Assembly: GCF_040640155.1 (NCBI RefSeq)
Contig: NZ_JBFABE010000023.1
Coordinates: 45,028 to 109,027 of the forward strand
Length of the DNA stretch: 64,000 nt
Direction of reading: 5' to 3'
Source: Streptosporangium sp040640155
GTDB taxonomy: Bacteria; Actinomycetota; Actinomycetes; Streptosporangiales; Streptosporangiaceae
The position numbers and the translations under genes are program-made. Positions within the stretch are counted from its first letter, which is position 1; every line of letters starts with the position of its first letter. Of the stretch, positions 8,136-17,364 are shown in pieces. The notes below the pieces were generated by a model, which was not told where the DNA came from, did no database searches, and saw nothing but the letters and a program-made list of their open reading frames with translations.

Positions 8136-11100
8136 GCACGCCGGCGTCCCCCACGACGGCCGGCGCCGGCGCGCCGACCTGGCAGGAGGCCGCCGAACTG
8201 CTCTGGCTCGCCGCGCTGGTCACGGCCCACGCCATGGACGAGGAGGGGTTCCCGGCGTCGCGGTCACCGTCGTCGCAGCCGCCGTCTCCGGCGGCCGACC
8301 CGGTGAGAGCCGCCGGTGACACGGCGGGACCCTCGCCCACCGCGGCCGCCGACATGCCGTTCGGTGCCGTGGCGAGCCCCTCGCCGGCGGACCCGGCGAT
8401 CGGCGGAAGCGAGCCGGGCGAGTCCGGGAGCCTGCTCGTGACCGGCCCCCGGCGGCGTGAGCTGCCCAGGGCCATGCGCGCCTTCCGCGCTCTCGTGGAC
8501 TCCCCCTTCGGGGAGCCCGAACTGGACGAGGAGGCCACGGCGGACCAGGCGGCCTACGACGACCTGTGGTTGCCGGTGGTGAGACCGCCGCGCGAACGCC
8601 GGCTCAGCCTGGACATAGTGATCGACGACAGCCGCTTCGCGTTGCTCCAGCGGGAGACGGCCGAGACGTTCGCCGCCGCCTTCGAGGACGTCGCGGCCTT
8701 CCGTCTGATCCACAGGCACCTCCTCGACACCGACCGTGCCGACACGAACGCGTTGCGGCTGCGAACGGGGCCGCACGACAGGACGGGCCGGCCCGCGACC
8801 GCCCTGTCGGCGCCGGGAGGCAACGGAAGACGGCTGATCGTCGTCCTGACCGACGGCGTGGGCGACGCCTGGCACAACGGAGCGGCTCACCGTCTGCTGG
8901 CACACTGGGGAGGGCACAGCGCGGTCTGCGTGGTGCACCTGCTGCCCGCGCGACTGTGGGAGCGCACCGGGATCACGCCGGTCAGGGTCGAACTCCGCGC
9001 ACCCGGCGTGGCGGCGGCGACCGGTGACTACCAGGCGTCCCCTCCCTCGGGCACGGTGCCCACGCCGGTCATAGGGACGACTCGCGCTCAGGTGACGATG
9101 TGGGCCGGCTTCGTGATGGGCAGGCTCGCCCGCTGGCGCGCCGCGGTCGTGCCCTGCCCCTCCGACGAGGACGAGCGGCCGGAACCGGATGATCAGCGAA
9201 CGGACCTCTCGGCCGAGGAGCGCGTGCGCGTTTTCCGCCTGCGCGCCTCCTCGAACGCCTTCGAGCTCGCCGTGCACCTGGCCTCGGTTCCGCTCGTGTC
9301 GTCGGTGATGCGGCTGGTCCAGCGCCGGCTCGTACCCGAGGCGACCGAGGCCGACCTGGCCGAACTGCTGGGCAGCGGCCTGATCCGGCGGGTGAACGCC
9401 TCCGCCGGCCCGTTCGACATCCCCTACGACTTCCTCGACGGTGTGCGGGAGGAACTGCTGCGGGCGGGCCGCCGCTCGGACACGGCTCAGGTCCTGCTCA
9501 CCGCCTTCGAGCATCTCGGTCCCGAGATGAGCGAACTACGCGTCCTGTACGAGGTGGTCGTCTCCCCTTCCGGCGCCCGCGTACCGGACCTCCCGCCCGA
9601 CCTCGAACCGATCGTGCGCCCGGTCGTCTCCGCGCTCGAGGCGATGGCGGGGCCCTACTCCGCGCCCGCTCGCTCCCTCCGCGCGGCGATACACCCGGAA
9701 GGGCCGAGAAATTCCGGCCATGCGATTTCTTCCGAACAGGAGGGTCACGTGCCGGCCGCATACCCGCACCTCGTCAAGGAACCACAGCCGCACGACCCTT
9801 TTGGAGTGACCATCAATATGAGCTCGGTAGAGACGGCCCCTGCCCGGCAGGCCAACCAGCCGCCGCCGGTCTGGAACGTCCCACAGAAGAACCTCAATTT
9901 CACCGGCCGCGAGACCGTGCTCAATCAATTGCACGAGCGCCTGTCCGCAGGAACCACCGCGGTACTGCCCGAGGCACTGCACGGCCTCGGCGGTGTCGGG
10001 AAATCCCAGATCGCCATTGAGTACTGCTATATCCACCAACAGGATTACGATCTCATCTGGTGGATTCCCGCAGAACGCCTGACCATGGTCAGACAGGCGT
10101 TCGTGGACCTGGCGGTTCATCTGGACCTGAACGTCACCGAGCCCAACGTGGCGGTGCCGGCGGTGAAAGAGGCACTGCGGCTCGGCCGGCCCTACGCCAA
10201 CTGGCTGATGGTCTTCGACAACGCCGAGGACGTGGACGAGGTCAGGAAGTTCTTCCCGCCCAACGGGCCGGGGAAGATCATGGTGACCTCCCGCTCGCGG
10301 GACTGGTTCGGCCACGCGACCCCGCTGGAGGTGGACGTCTTCACGCGGGAGGAGAGCCGGGAACTGCTCCGACGGCGCGGGCCGGATCTGACGGAGGCGG
10401 ACGCCGACGCGATCGCCGAACGCCTGGGAGACCTGCCGCTCGCGATCGAGCAGGCGGCCGTATGGCTGGCCGAGACGGGCATGCCGGTCTCGGAGTACCT
10501 CCAGCTCTTCGACGCCGAGCGGAACGAGCTGCTGCACGTGGAGGGCGCCGAGGTGCCGGTGGCCGCCGCCTGGAACGTCTCGTTCGCACGCCTGCAGGAA
10601 AGTCATCCGGCGGCCCTCCAACTGCTGCGGGTCTGCGCCTTCCTCGCGCCCGAACCCATTCCCCGGACGCTGCTCACCAGCAGCCGCGATCTGGAGGGAC
10701 CGGCCGAACTGCTCGAGGCGCTCCGCGACCCCATCGCCGTGGCGCGGGCCATGCGCGCCATCAACCAGTACGCCCTGGCCAAGATGAACTACCGGAACAA
10801 CACGATCTCCCTTCACCGGCTGGTCCAGCGGGTGGTGACCAGCCAGTTGCCGGAGCGGGAGGCCTCCCTCCTGCGTCACTGCGGTCATCTCCTCCTCGCC
10901 AACGCCGACCCCCAGCAACCCGGCAACCGCACGCGGTGGCCCGAGTACCAGGCGCTGTTCCCCCACGTGCTCGCCTCCAAGCTGGAGGAATCTCCCGACC
11001 CGTGGGCCCGGCAGTTGCTGCTCAACCTCATCGACTACCTCTATATGTGGGGGGACAACGAGGGATTTCTCCACCTCGCCCGCAAGGCGGTGGAGGCATG

Positions 11101-12325
11101 GGGAGGGAGCCTCGGGGCGGAACACGATTCGACCCTCGCGGCCGAGCTCCGCCTGGGGCGGGCGTTGCGCCTGGGGGCCGAGTTCGAGGCGGCCTACCTG
11201 CATCACCTGCACGCCCGCGACGCGCTCCTCGAACGCCTCGGCCCCGAGCATGAACGCACGCTCGAGGCACAGGGCTATCTGGGCGCCGACCTGCGCTACC
11301 TGGGTCGGTTCGGCGAGGCGCTGGAGATCGACCGTAAGGCCTACGAGGCCCTGTCACGGCTCTTCGGCCCGGACGATCCGCTGACCCTGGAGCAGGCCCA
11401 CCTGCTGGCCATCGACTACCGGCTGACCGGGGACCCGTGGAGAGCGAGGGATCTGGACGAGGAGACCCTGCGCCGCAAGGAAGAGGTCATGGGGGCCGAC
11501 GCCCTCACCACCCTCAGCTCCCGCGCCGCGCTGGCGATCGACGAGATGGAGTGCGGACGCTACCAGACGGCGTTCGAGCTCCAGAAGTTCCACACCGGCG
11601 AGATGCGCCGGCGCTACGGCAACTCCCACCCGGGCACCATGGAGGGCATCGCCCTGCTGTCGGTCATGAGCCGCAAGGCCGGACACCACGATGCCGCGCT
11701 GGAGCTGTCGGAGGAGGCGATCTCGCTGTTCCTCGCCCGCTACGGGGAGGAATTCCAGGTGACGGTGGCCGTCTCCATGAACCATGCCATCAACCTGCGC
11801 CACGTCGGCCGGATCGCCGAATCGGTCAAACTGGGGCGGCGGGCCCGGCAGCTCTACGAGGAGATCTTCGGCCCGGACCACCCGAACACGCCGACCGCCG
11901 ACGTCAACATCGCCGTGAGCCTGCGGCTCGCCGGTCAGGCGGAGGAGGCCCGGAAGCTCGACCAGGCGGCCCTGGAGACCCTGACGGAAGTGCTCGGGCC
12001 TGACCACCCCAGGACCCTGGTCTGCGCGATCAACCTCGCCAGCGACCTCTTCGCCCTGGAGCGGTACGACAAGGCGCTGGAACGGGACCGGCAGACGTTG
12101 GAGCGGATACGGCGGGTGCTTCGCGACGACCATCCGAACACGCTGACGTGCGCGTTCAACCTGAGCCTCGATCTGCGCGCGACGGGCGACACACAGGAGG
12201 CGGACAAGTTGCTCGCCTCGACCCTGACGGGTTACCGGAGAACCTTCGGGGAGGATCACCCGGGCTTCCTCGATGCCGTCAAGGGAAATCGCGCGAACTG
12301 CGATATATATCCTATCGGTCTATAA
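8132..12325 (+). CDS. SAV_2336/vWA-like - NB-ARC - TPR protein (FxsT-like STAND sensor)
   Basis: A 1,397-residue multidomain protein. Residues 1-150 are low-complexity. A vWA-like Rossmann domain spans about 155-350 with LSLDIVIDDS and VVLTDG; its MIDAS is degenerate (DxS followed by RF, not DxSxS). NB-ARC spans about 590-850, with P-loop GLGGVGKSQ near 617, Walker B LMVFDNAED near 692, VTSRSRDW and a GLPL-like GDLPLAIEQAA. From about 970 to the end are TPR units of about 42 residues with the recurring GPxHPxT pattern of kinesin-light-chain-like repeats. The layout resembles the TPR protein of FxSxx-COOH peptide systems, but no precursor or radical SAM gene is near. It is likely the STAND sensor of this island, with the TPRs as ligand receptor. 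The GTG start overlaps the moxR stop. Confidence 0.87.
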   Translation: MSTPASPTTAGAGAPTWQEAAELLWLAALVTAHAMDEEGFPASRSPSSQPPSPAADPVRAAGDTAGPSPTAAADMPFGAVASPSPADPAIGGSEPGESGSLLVTGPRRRELPRAMRAFRALVDSPFGEPELDEEATADQAAYDDLWLPVVRPPRERRLSLDIVIDDSRFALLQRETAETFAAAFEDVAAFRLIHRHLLDTDRADTNALRLRTGPHDRTGRPATALSAPGGNGRRLIVVLTDGVGDAWHNGAAHRLLAHWGGHSAVCVVHLLPARLWERTGITPVRVELRAPGVAAATGDYQASPPSGTVPTPVIGTTRAQVTMWAGFVMGRLARWRAAVVPCPSDEDERPEPDDQRTDLSAEERVRVFRLRASSNAFELAVHLASVPLVSSVMRLVQRRLVPEATEADLAELLGSGLIRRVNASAGPFDIPYDFLDGVREELLRAGRRSDTAQVLLTAFEHLGPEMSELRVLYEVVVSPSGARVPDLPPDLEPIVRPVVSALEAMAGPYSAPARSLRAAIHPEGPRNSGHAISSEQEGHVPAAYPHLVKEPQPHDPFGVTINMSSVETAPARQANQPPPVWNVPQKNLNFTGRETVLNQLHERLSAGTTAVLPEALHGLGGVGKSQIAIEYCYIHQQDYDLIWWIPAERLTMVRQAFVDLAVHLDLNVTEPNVAVPAVKEALRLGRPYANWLMVFDNAEDVDEVRKFFPPNGPGKIMVTSRSRDWFGHATPLEVDVFTREESRELLRRRGPDLTEADADAIAERLGDLPLAIEQAAVWLAETGMPVSEYLQLFDAERNELLHVEGAEVPVAAAWNVSFARLQESHPAALQLLRVCAFLAPEPIPRTLLTSSRDLEGPAELLEALRDPIAVARAMRAINQYALAKMNYRNNTISLHRLVQRVVTSQLPEREASLLRHCGHLLLANADPQQPGNRTRWPEYQALFPHVLASKLEESPDPWARQLLLNLIDYLYMWGDNEGFLHLARKAVEAWGGSLGAEHDSTLAAELRLGRALRLGAEFEAAYLHHLHARDALLERLGPEHERTLEAQGYLGADLRYLGRFGEALEIDRKAYEALSRLFGPDDPLTLEQAHLLAIDYRLTGDPWRARDLDEETLRRKEEVMGADALTTLSSRAALAIDEMECGRYQTAFELQKFHTGEMRRRYGNSHPGTMEGIALLSVMSRKAGHHDAALELSEEAISLFLARYGEEFQVTVAVSMNHAINLRHVGRIAESVKLGRRARQLYEEIFGPDHPNTPTADVNIAVSLRLAGQAEEARKLDQAALETLTEVLGPDHPRTLVCAINLASDLFALERYDKALERDRQTLERIRRVLRDDHPNTLTCAFNLSLDLRATGDTQEADKLLASTLTGYRRTFGEDHPGFLDAVKGNRANCDIYPIGL

Positions 12326-12396
12326 GAAGATCTATTAACATCAAAGAAGTCGTACGGTTGCCGATGCGTTCCACTGCGGACCTGGAGTACTGCGAC

Positions 12397-12651
12397 GTGA
12401 ACGAGAGTGCGGATTCTCTCTGGCGCAAAAGTTCGTGGAGCGACGGGCAGGGGACATGCGTGGCCGTGGCGAACCTCGGATCGCATCGCGCCGTCAAGGA
12501 CACCAAGGACCCCCACGAAGCATGCTTCGTGGTGTCCATGAATTCCTGGGAAGCCTTCGTGGCGGCCGTGAAACGAGGAGAGTTCGACAACCAGGTGGGA
12601 CGTGCGGCGCGCCGGCGGCACGTCCCACCGCTCAGATCGCTCGACTCTTGA
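12397..12651 (+). CDS. DUF397 protein
   Basis: A small DUF397 protein with the family signature WRKSSWSDGQGTCVAVA, the VKDTKDP turn and FVVSMNSWEAFVAAVKRGEFD. GTG 12397 follows GGAG at 12384; ATG 12364 is an alternative giving 11 more residues. DUF397 proteins (BldB/WhiJ neighbourhood in streptomycetes) usually sit next to an XRE regulator and act in developmental gene control; no XRE partner is adjacent here. The last 20 residues (RRRHVPPLRS) extend beyond the usual family end. The 3' end overlaps the convergent DUF397 gene by 20 bp. Confidence 0.75.
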   Translation: MNESADSLWRKSSWSDGQGTCVAVANLGSHRAVKDTKDPHEACFVVSMNSWEAFVAAVKRGEFDNQVGRAARRRHVPPLRSLDS

Positions 12652-12823
12652 CGGCGCCGACGAAGGCCGCCCACGAGTTCCGCGTGAACGTCAGGTGCGG
12701 GCCGGCGGGGTTCTTCGAGTCGCGAACCCCGACCTGCCGGTCCAGCCGGGCCACCTCCACACACGTGCCGAGGTTCTGCTCGGTGCTGTAGCTGCTCTTG
12801 CGCCATACGGGCGACTGGGACAT
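12632..12823 (-). CDS. DUF397 protein
   Basis: A 63-residue canonical DUF397 protein: MSQSPVWRKSSYSTEQN, then GTCVEVARL, VGVRDSKNPAGPHLTF and SWAAFVGAVK. A strong AAGGAGGGGAG lies upstream of the ATG at 12823. Further upstream the inverted repeat TAGAGT (12848-12853) / ACTCTA (12866-12871) could be an operator. No XRE gene is paired with it. It is convergent with the preceding DUF397 gene and does not look like a recent copy of it, since the two sequences differ widely. Confidence 0.88.
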   Translation of the reverse strand: MSQSPVWRKSSYSTEQNLGTCVEVARLDRQVGVRDSKNPAGPHLTFTRNSWAAFVGAVKSRAI

Positions 12824-12955
12824 GGACTACTCCCCTCCTTGGTAGCGTAGAGTGATCACACGGCTACTCTATCGGGTGGGGTCTCCCCACACCGACAGGG
12901 CCCGCCCTTGAGCGACTTACCTGCGCCCGGCACGATTCCGTCATAAACTACGGAT

Positions 12956-13180
12956 ATGGTGCATATCAAACCAAAGGCGACAGAATTCGACCTGTCATCC
13001 ATTGTCTGGATACGCGGAACGAGCGACCAGCAGATCGACGATCCCGTGGAAGTGGCGTTCGTGGGCGAGAACATCCTCATGCGCAACGGGGGCACCGACG
13101 ACAGCACCGTCCTCGTCTTCACCCGGGCCGAATGGGACGCGTTCGTCGCCGGCGCGGTCGACGGCGAGTTCGACCAGTAA
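12956..13180 (+). CDS. DUF397-like small protein
   Basis: A 74-residue protein with only the C-terminal half of a DUF397 pattern (VLVFTRAEWDAFVAGAVDGEFD). The N-terminal half (VHIKPKATEFDLSS) replaces the usual WRKSS block. ATG 12956 is the only reasonable start. Such N-terminally divergent DUF397 relatives are common around actinobacterial regulatory islands. Its partner is unknown. Confidence 0.75.
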   Translation: MVHIKPKATEFDLSSIVWIRGTSDQQIDDPVEVAFVGENILMRNGGTDDSTVLVFTRAEWDAFVAGAVDGEFDQ

Positions 13181-13195
13181 GCCCCGCGGGAAGCA

Positions 13196-14266
13196 CTAGG
13201 GAACCTGGGCGCGGAATTCACCCAGAAGCGTGGCCAGCTCCCGCACCGGCTCGGAGTCGCCCTCCATGCGTCGCAGGACCTCCAGGAGCCGCTCCAGCCC
13301 GTCGGGATACCTGCGGCACACGTCGGCCAGGCTGAGGACCGCCTGGCGGGTCCGGGGGTCGCGCTTCACCCGGCCGGCGATCGCCGGGTCCAGGAGCTGC
13401 AGGACGTCGTCGCGATCGGAGGGTGTCTGGAGGGACGGCACCCGCTCCAGCGCCTCGGCGACGTCGAGCAGGGTGAGCGGGCCGGTGGCGGGGCGGGCGG
13501 GGGTGAGGTGCTCCAGCATCGCACGCAGGTAGGCGGCCGCCGCCAGCGAGGCGGCGGGCTGCCACGCGTCCGACTTCGCGGTGTCGCCGTAGTCGCTGAC
13601 GCCCCGTACGACCAGGCAGCTCGCGCCGTTCAGCGCCGCGCTCCACGCCACGCCGGCGCCCTCCATCTCGATCGCCAGCAGACCGTCCTGGCGGGCGATC
13701 TCGTCGCGCCTGGCGGCGTGGCGGAGCAGCTCGTCCCCGCTGCCGATCTTCCCGTAGAACACCCGGGGCTCCCCCGGCTCCGGGCGCCGGTAGGCGGCCG
13801 ACGGCGGGCCGACGGCCCCGGCCCAGTGCGGCCCGCCGCCCAGCGCCAGCGCGCGCACCTCGTTGACCGCCCGCAGCAGCGACGGCGAAGCCGGAAGGAC
13901 CGGCCCCCGGGGCGCGCCGCCGGCCTCGGTGACCCGGCGGTGCGCGTAGTGGACCACCCCTTCGGTGGCCACCACGACGTCGCCGAGCCGTACGTCCCGC
14001 TCCGGGTCGCCCGGACACGGTACGCCGAGCGCTATCCCGCACATCACCAACGTTCGCACCCGCGGAAAACTGCGCGTCAAATGGGCGCACGCGTCGGCGG
14101 CGGGGACATTGCTCGTCATGGCCAGGCAGGTGACCACCACGCCGCCCCCCGTCTCACCGGTGACGTACCGATTGGGATCGCCGGGCGGCGAGACTTTCCG
14201 GAGCGGACCGAGCGCATGTCGCACGGCGGTGAATTCCAGGGGAAGAGCGGTGATGACGCCTATCAT
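13196..14266 (-). CDS. Nucleoside phosphorylase/nucleosidase fused to an effector-associated domain (EAD2-like)
   Basis: A 356-residue protein. Residues 1-260 are a PNP/MTAN-fold nucleosidase. The start is IGVITALPLEF, the catalytic Glu is in AIEMEGAGV, and the purine-binding Asp is in VRGVSDYGD. Residues about 264-356 form a helical module (LLDVAEALERVP...RDDVLQLL...VCRRYPDGLERLLEVLRRMEG) matching effector-associated domain 2, which recruits effectors to NTP-dependent conflict systems by like-like binding. Relatives of this enzyme in phage defence cleave the N-glycosidic bond of ATP and kill or stall the host; that is the most likely role here. ATG 14266 has GGAG 6 bases upstream. It is transcribed divergently from the membrane DUF5919-like gene, 87 bp away. 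Confidence 0.82.
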   Translation of the reverse strand: MIGVITALPLEFTAVRHALGPLRKVSPPGDPNRYVTGETGGGVVVTCLAMTSNVPAADACAHLTRSFPRVRTLVMCGIALGVPCPGDPERDVRLGDVVVATEGVVHYAHRRVTEAGGAPRGPVLPASPSLLRAVNEVRALALGGGPHWAGAVGPPSAAYRRPEPGEPRVFYGKIGSGDELLRHAARRDEIARQDGLLAIEMEGAGVAWSAALNGASCLVVRGVSDYGDTAKSDAWQPAASLAAAAYLRAMLEHLTPARPATGPLTLLDVAEALERVPSLQTPSDRDDVLQLLDPAIAGRVKRDPRTRQAVLSLADVCRRYPDGLERLLEVLRRMEGDSEPVRELATLLGEFRAQVP

Positions 14267-14353
14267 GGTGGGCTCCATGCAGAACATCGGGTTTTCCACC
14301 CTAGACCGCACGCGTCCCGGCGGCACACGATATGTCCTGCGAAGGAGATTCAA

Positions 14354-14995
14354 GTGCGGGAGCTCGTCATCGGTATCGCCAGTTCGCTTATCGCCACCGG
14401 GCTCACGGTGGCCGCCGGGTGGTTCGGATTGTCATGGCCGAGAAAGTTGTTGTTACGACTGTTGTCCCGCGTATCGGGGCTGGGGGTCGTACGCGCCTAC
14501 AAGAAACAGTCGGCGGCCAATACCGCTCTCGCGGCCGATCTGCGCGCGGCCCGCTGGATCAAGGTGCTGGCCGGGCGGGGCAACGAGCTGACCCGCGACA
14601 GCTTCCAGGAGGTGTGGCGGCAGCGGCACACGCGGCTGCGGTCGGTGCAGATCCTGCTGCCCGACCCGGCCGATCCGGGGCGCTGGCTCCAGAGCCGGGA
14701 GGAGGAGATGCGGCGCGTCGACCCGGGCTTCGAGTCCGGCCTGCTCGCCAAGCAGGTGTCCGCCAACATCGCCTACCTCTCGGCGGTGGTCGCCGCCAAC
14801 CCGGAGGTGGAGATGCGCCTTTTCGATGCCCCCCATACCTGCCGGGCGATCATCACCGATCATTTCGCCTATTTCACTCCGTATCTATCGAGCGCACACG
14901 GGCGCAACACGCCCTGTTTCGTATTCGGGAACGGCAGCGTGATGTACGACCACCTGCTGCGCACCTTCGAGAACCTGTGGAGCGCCGGACGGTGA
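14354..14995 (+). CDS. Membrane-anchored DUF5919/phospholipase-D-like protein
   Basis: A 213-residue protein with one N-terminal transmembrane segment (IGIASSLIATGLTVAAGWFGL). Its soluble domain is like the one in the two XRE regulators of the nearby element: an RSVQILLPDPADPGRW strand-loop, an EMRLFDAPHTCRAIITDHFAYFTPYL region and a final LLRTFENLWS helix. This matches the DUF5919 family, a PLD-like fold without an HKD motif. GTG 14354 follows AAGGAGATTCAA. An in-frame TTA codon is at 14453. It diverges from the nucleosidase gene, so it may be the membrane sensor or target of that effector; this is inference. Confidence 0.7.
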   Translation: MRELVIGIASSLIATGLTVAAGWFGLSWPRKLLLRLLSRVSGLGVVRAYKKQSAANTALAADLRAARWIKVLAGRGNELTRDSFQEVWRQRHTRLRSVQILLPDPADPGRWLQSREEEMRRVDPGFESGLLAKQVSANIAYLSAVVAANPEVEMRLFDAPHTCRAIITDHFAYFTPYLSSAHGRNTPCFVFGNGSVMYDHLLRTFENLWSAGR

Positions 14996-15094
14996 CGGGC
15001 CATCGATCGGCTACCACTGGGGCTCACCGGTGATCCGTCCTAGAATTCTCGCGGTGATGCCTTGTGCGCGAAGCGATTCGGGGAGGCGAGGCGG

Positions 15095-17362
15095 GTGGAA
15101 CCGCTTCGGGCCGACGATCCCCACCGGATAGGGCCCTACCGGGTGCTGGCGCGGCTGGGCTCGGGCGGCATGGGCGTGGTCTACCTGGGGCGGTCGCGGA
15201 GCGGGCGGCTGATCGCCGTCAAGGTCATCAGGAGACACCTGGCCGCCGACCCTGAGTACCGGGCGCGGTTCCGGCGTGAGGTGACCGCGGCGCGCCGGGT
15301 GATCGGCGCGTTCACCGCGCCCGTGCTGGACGCCGACCCCGAGGCGCCCTGGCTGGCCACGGCCTACCTGCCCGGGATGACCCTGCGCGAGGCCGTCGAC
15401 ACGTTCGGGCCGATACCGCCGGAGTCGCTGCGCGCGCTGGCGGGCGGGCTGGCCGAGGCACTGGCCGCCATCCACCGGGCCGGCGTGGTGCACCGCGACC
15501 TGAAACCGGCGAATGTGCTGCTGACCGCCGGCGGGCCGCGCGTGATCGACTTCGGGATCGCCAGACCGAGCGGCGAGGCGACGATCACTCAGAGGGGGGT
15601 TCCCATCGGCACGCCGGGTTTCATGGCGCCGGAGCAGGTGGCCGGGGTGGAGGTCGGGCCCGCGAGCGATGTGTTCACGCTGGGCGTCGTGCTGGCCTAC
15701 GCGGCCGGCGGGGTCGAACCCTTCGGGACGGGCCCGGCGGGGTCGCGGCAGTACCGGATCATGACCGGTCAGGCGGACCTGGACGGGATCGGACAGGGGT
15801 GGTTACGCGACATGGTCGTCGACTGCCTGCGGCCGGACCCGGCGCGGCGCCCCTCGGCCGGAGAGGTGCTGCGACGGCTCGGGGAGCAGGGCGCGGTCTC
15901 GCTGCAGGGAACCCGATGGCTGCCCCCGGCGGTCGCCGACGAGATCGACCGCCGCACGGCCCGGACCGTCCTGCCGCCGGCCCCGGCGATCGCGCCCGTC
16001 GGGCCGGAGGGACCGGACGGGCCCGGGAGGCCGGACGGGCCCGGGGGACCGCGAGCGGCGGAGGGGCCGGTGGACGCGCCCGGCCTGCCCGAGGAGCCGG
16101 GCGGATCCCCCGTGCTCGACGACGCGGTCATGAACATGGCGACCGCCGAGCCGTTCCCTGTCGCGCCGGGAGGCCCCCGGGGCGTCCGGCGCCGGAGTGT
16201 CATCGCCGGGACCGCGGTGGGGGCGCTGGCCGCGGGCGGGCTCGGGGCGCTGCTGTGGAGCCGGGGCGAGCCTCCGGCCGCCGCGCCGGAGCCGCGGCCA
16301 CCGCGTTCGGACCCGTCGCGTTCGGACCCGTCGCGTTCGGACCCGTCGCGTTCGGACCCGTCGCGTTCCGGGGCGCCCCCCTCCTCCGCCGAGCCACCGC
16401 GAGCCGTCCGGCGGTGGCGGGTGAAGAGCGGTGACTACTACGCCGACCTGTTCCTCTGCGAGGATCTCGTGCTGGTGAGGGGCGAGGCCGGTGACACCTA
16501 CGCCGTCGATCCCCGTACCGGACGGGTCCGGTGGAAGCGCCGCGGGGAGCTGGCCGGGACCTCCGGCGGCCTCGCGTTCCTGATCTCGTCGCGCTCGCCG
16601 CACATGTCCGCGGTCAGCCCGCGTGACGGCAGGACGCTGTGGATCGTGGACGTGCGGCCCGGGTTCTCACCGCTCCAGGCCGTGGTCACCGGGCCGGTGG
16701 CCTGCGTCGGCGGCGTCGGCGGCGGTGAGCGGCTCATGGGCCTGGACGCGCGGGACGGGCGGGTGCGGTGGTCGGCGACCGTCACGGGCCTCGACGGGTT
16801 CACGGCCGGCGGCGGCACGGTGGCGGCGGCGGGCCACGGCGAACTGACGGGCCTGCGGGCCCGCGACGGCAGGCGCAGGTGGTCGTACCCGATCGGCGAG
16901 GCCTTCGGCGTGAGCTACGGGGAGGGTCTCTTCCTCGTCAGCGACACCCGGTACGTCCTGCACGCCGTCCGCGCCGACACCGGGAAGCGCGCCTGGCGCA
17001 GGGTCGGCGCGGGCAACGGGTTCCTGCTCCAGGCCGGCGGCGGGATGGTGTACGCCGACGCCGGAGACGGCGTGCTGGCGATGCGCGCGACCACCGGTGA
17101 GACGGTGTGGTCCCGCGCGCTGGGCGCCGGTGCTCCCCAGGGCTACGGCAACGCGCTCGGCCTGTACGGCGGCACGCTCTACGTGGGCGGCACCGACAGG
17201 CGGGTCCACGCGCTGGACCCCGCGACCGGCCGTGTCCTGTGGACGTACGGTGCCGACATGACGCTCAGGTCGGGTCCGGTGAGCGCAGGCGGGCTGGTGT
17301 TCGTCGCCACCAGGGACGGGTACGTCAACGCCCTCGCCCCGCCCGACGGGACCCGGGGGTAG
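15095..17362 (+). CDS. Transmembrane Ser/Thr kinase with extracellular PQQ-type beta-propeller
   Basis: A 755-residue Hanks-type kinase. The glycine loop is LGSGGMGVVYLG, the ATP-binding Lys is in IAVKVI, the catalytic loop HRDLKPANVLL starts near residue 133, DFG is in VIDFGIA, and the APE equivalent is MAPEQ. A Pro/Gly linker leads to a single transmembrane helix near 368-388, then RSDPS repeats, and from about 440 on a PQQ-like propeller with recurring D..TGRVRWK and ARDGRRRWS motifs. Propeller ectodomains usually bind ligands outside the cell. GTG 15095 follows GGGGAGGCGAGG. There is a TTA codon at 15803. The next kinase gene starts 2 bp after the stop, so the two form an operon. Confidence 0.9.
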   Translation: MEPLRADDPHRIGPYRVLARLGSGGMGVVYLGRSRSGRLIAVKVIRRHLAADPEYRARFRREVTAARRVIGAFTAPVLDADPEAPWLATAYLPGMTLREAVDTFGPIPPESLRALAGGLAEALAAIHRAGVVHRDLKPANVLLTAGGPRVIDFGIARPSGEATITQRGVPIGTPGFMAPEQVAGVEVGPASDVFTLGVVLAYAAGGVEPFGTGPAGSRQYRIMTGQADLDGIGQGWLRDMVVDCLRPDPARRPSAGEVLRRLGEQGAVSLQGTRWLPPAVADEIDRRTARTVLPPAPAIAPVGPEGPDGPGRPDGPGGPRAAEGPVDAPGLPEEPGGSPVLDDAVMNMATAEPFPVAPGGPRGVRRRSVIAGTAVGALAAGGLGALLWSRGEPPAAAPEPRPPRSDPSRSDPSRSDPSRSDPSRSGAPPSSAEPPRAVRRWRVKSGDYYADLFLCEDLVLVRGEAGDTYAVDPRTGRVRWKRRGELAGTSGGLAFLISSRSPHMSAVSPRDGRTLWIVDVRPGFSPLQAVVTGPVACVGGVGGGERLMGLDARDGRVRWSATVTGLDGFTAGGGTVAAAGHGELTGLRARDGRRRWSYPIGEAFGVSYGEGLFLVSDTRYVLHAVRADTGKRAWRRVGAGNGFLLQAGGGMVYADAGDGVLAMRATTGETVWSRALGAGAPQGYGNALGLYGGTLYVGGTDRRVHALDPATGRVLWTYGADMTLRSGPVSAGGLVFVATRDGYVNALAPPDGTRG
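16304..16363 (+). repeat. Four tandem 15-bp units encoding RSDPS
   Basis: Perfect 15-bp units at 16304, 16319, 16334 and 16349, plus a partial fifth. They lie in the linker just outside the membrane helix of the kinase. Perfect identity suggests recent slippage expansion, which would change linker length by steps of five residues without breaking the frame. Confidence 0.9.
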
Positions 17363-17364
17363 CG

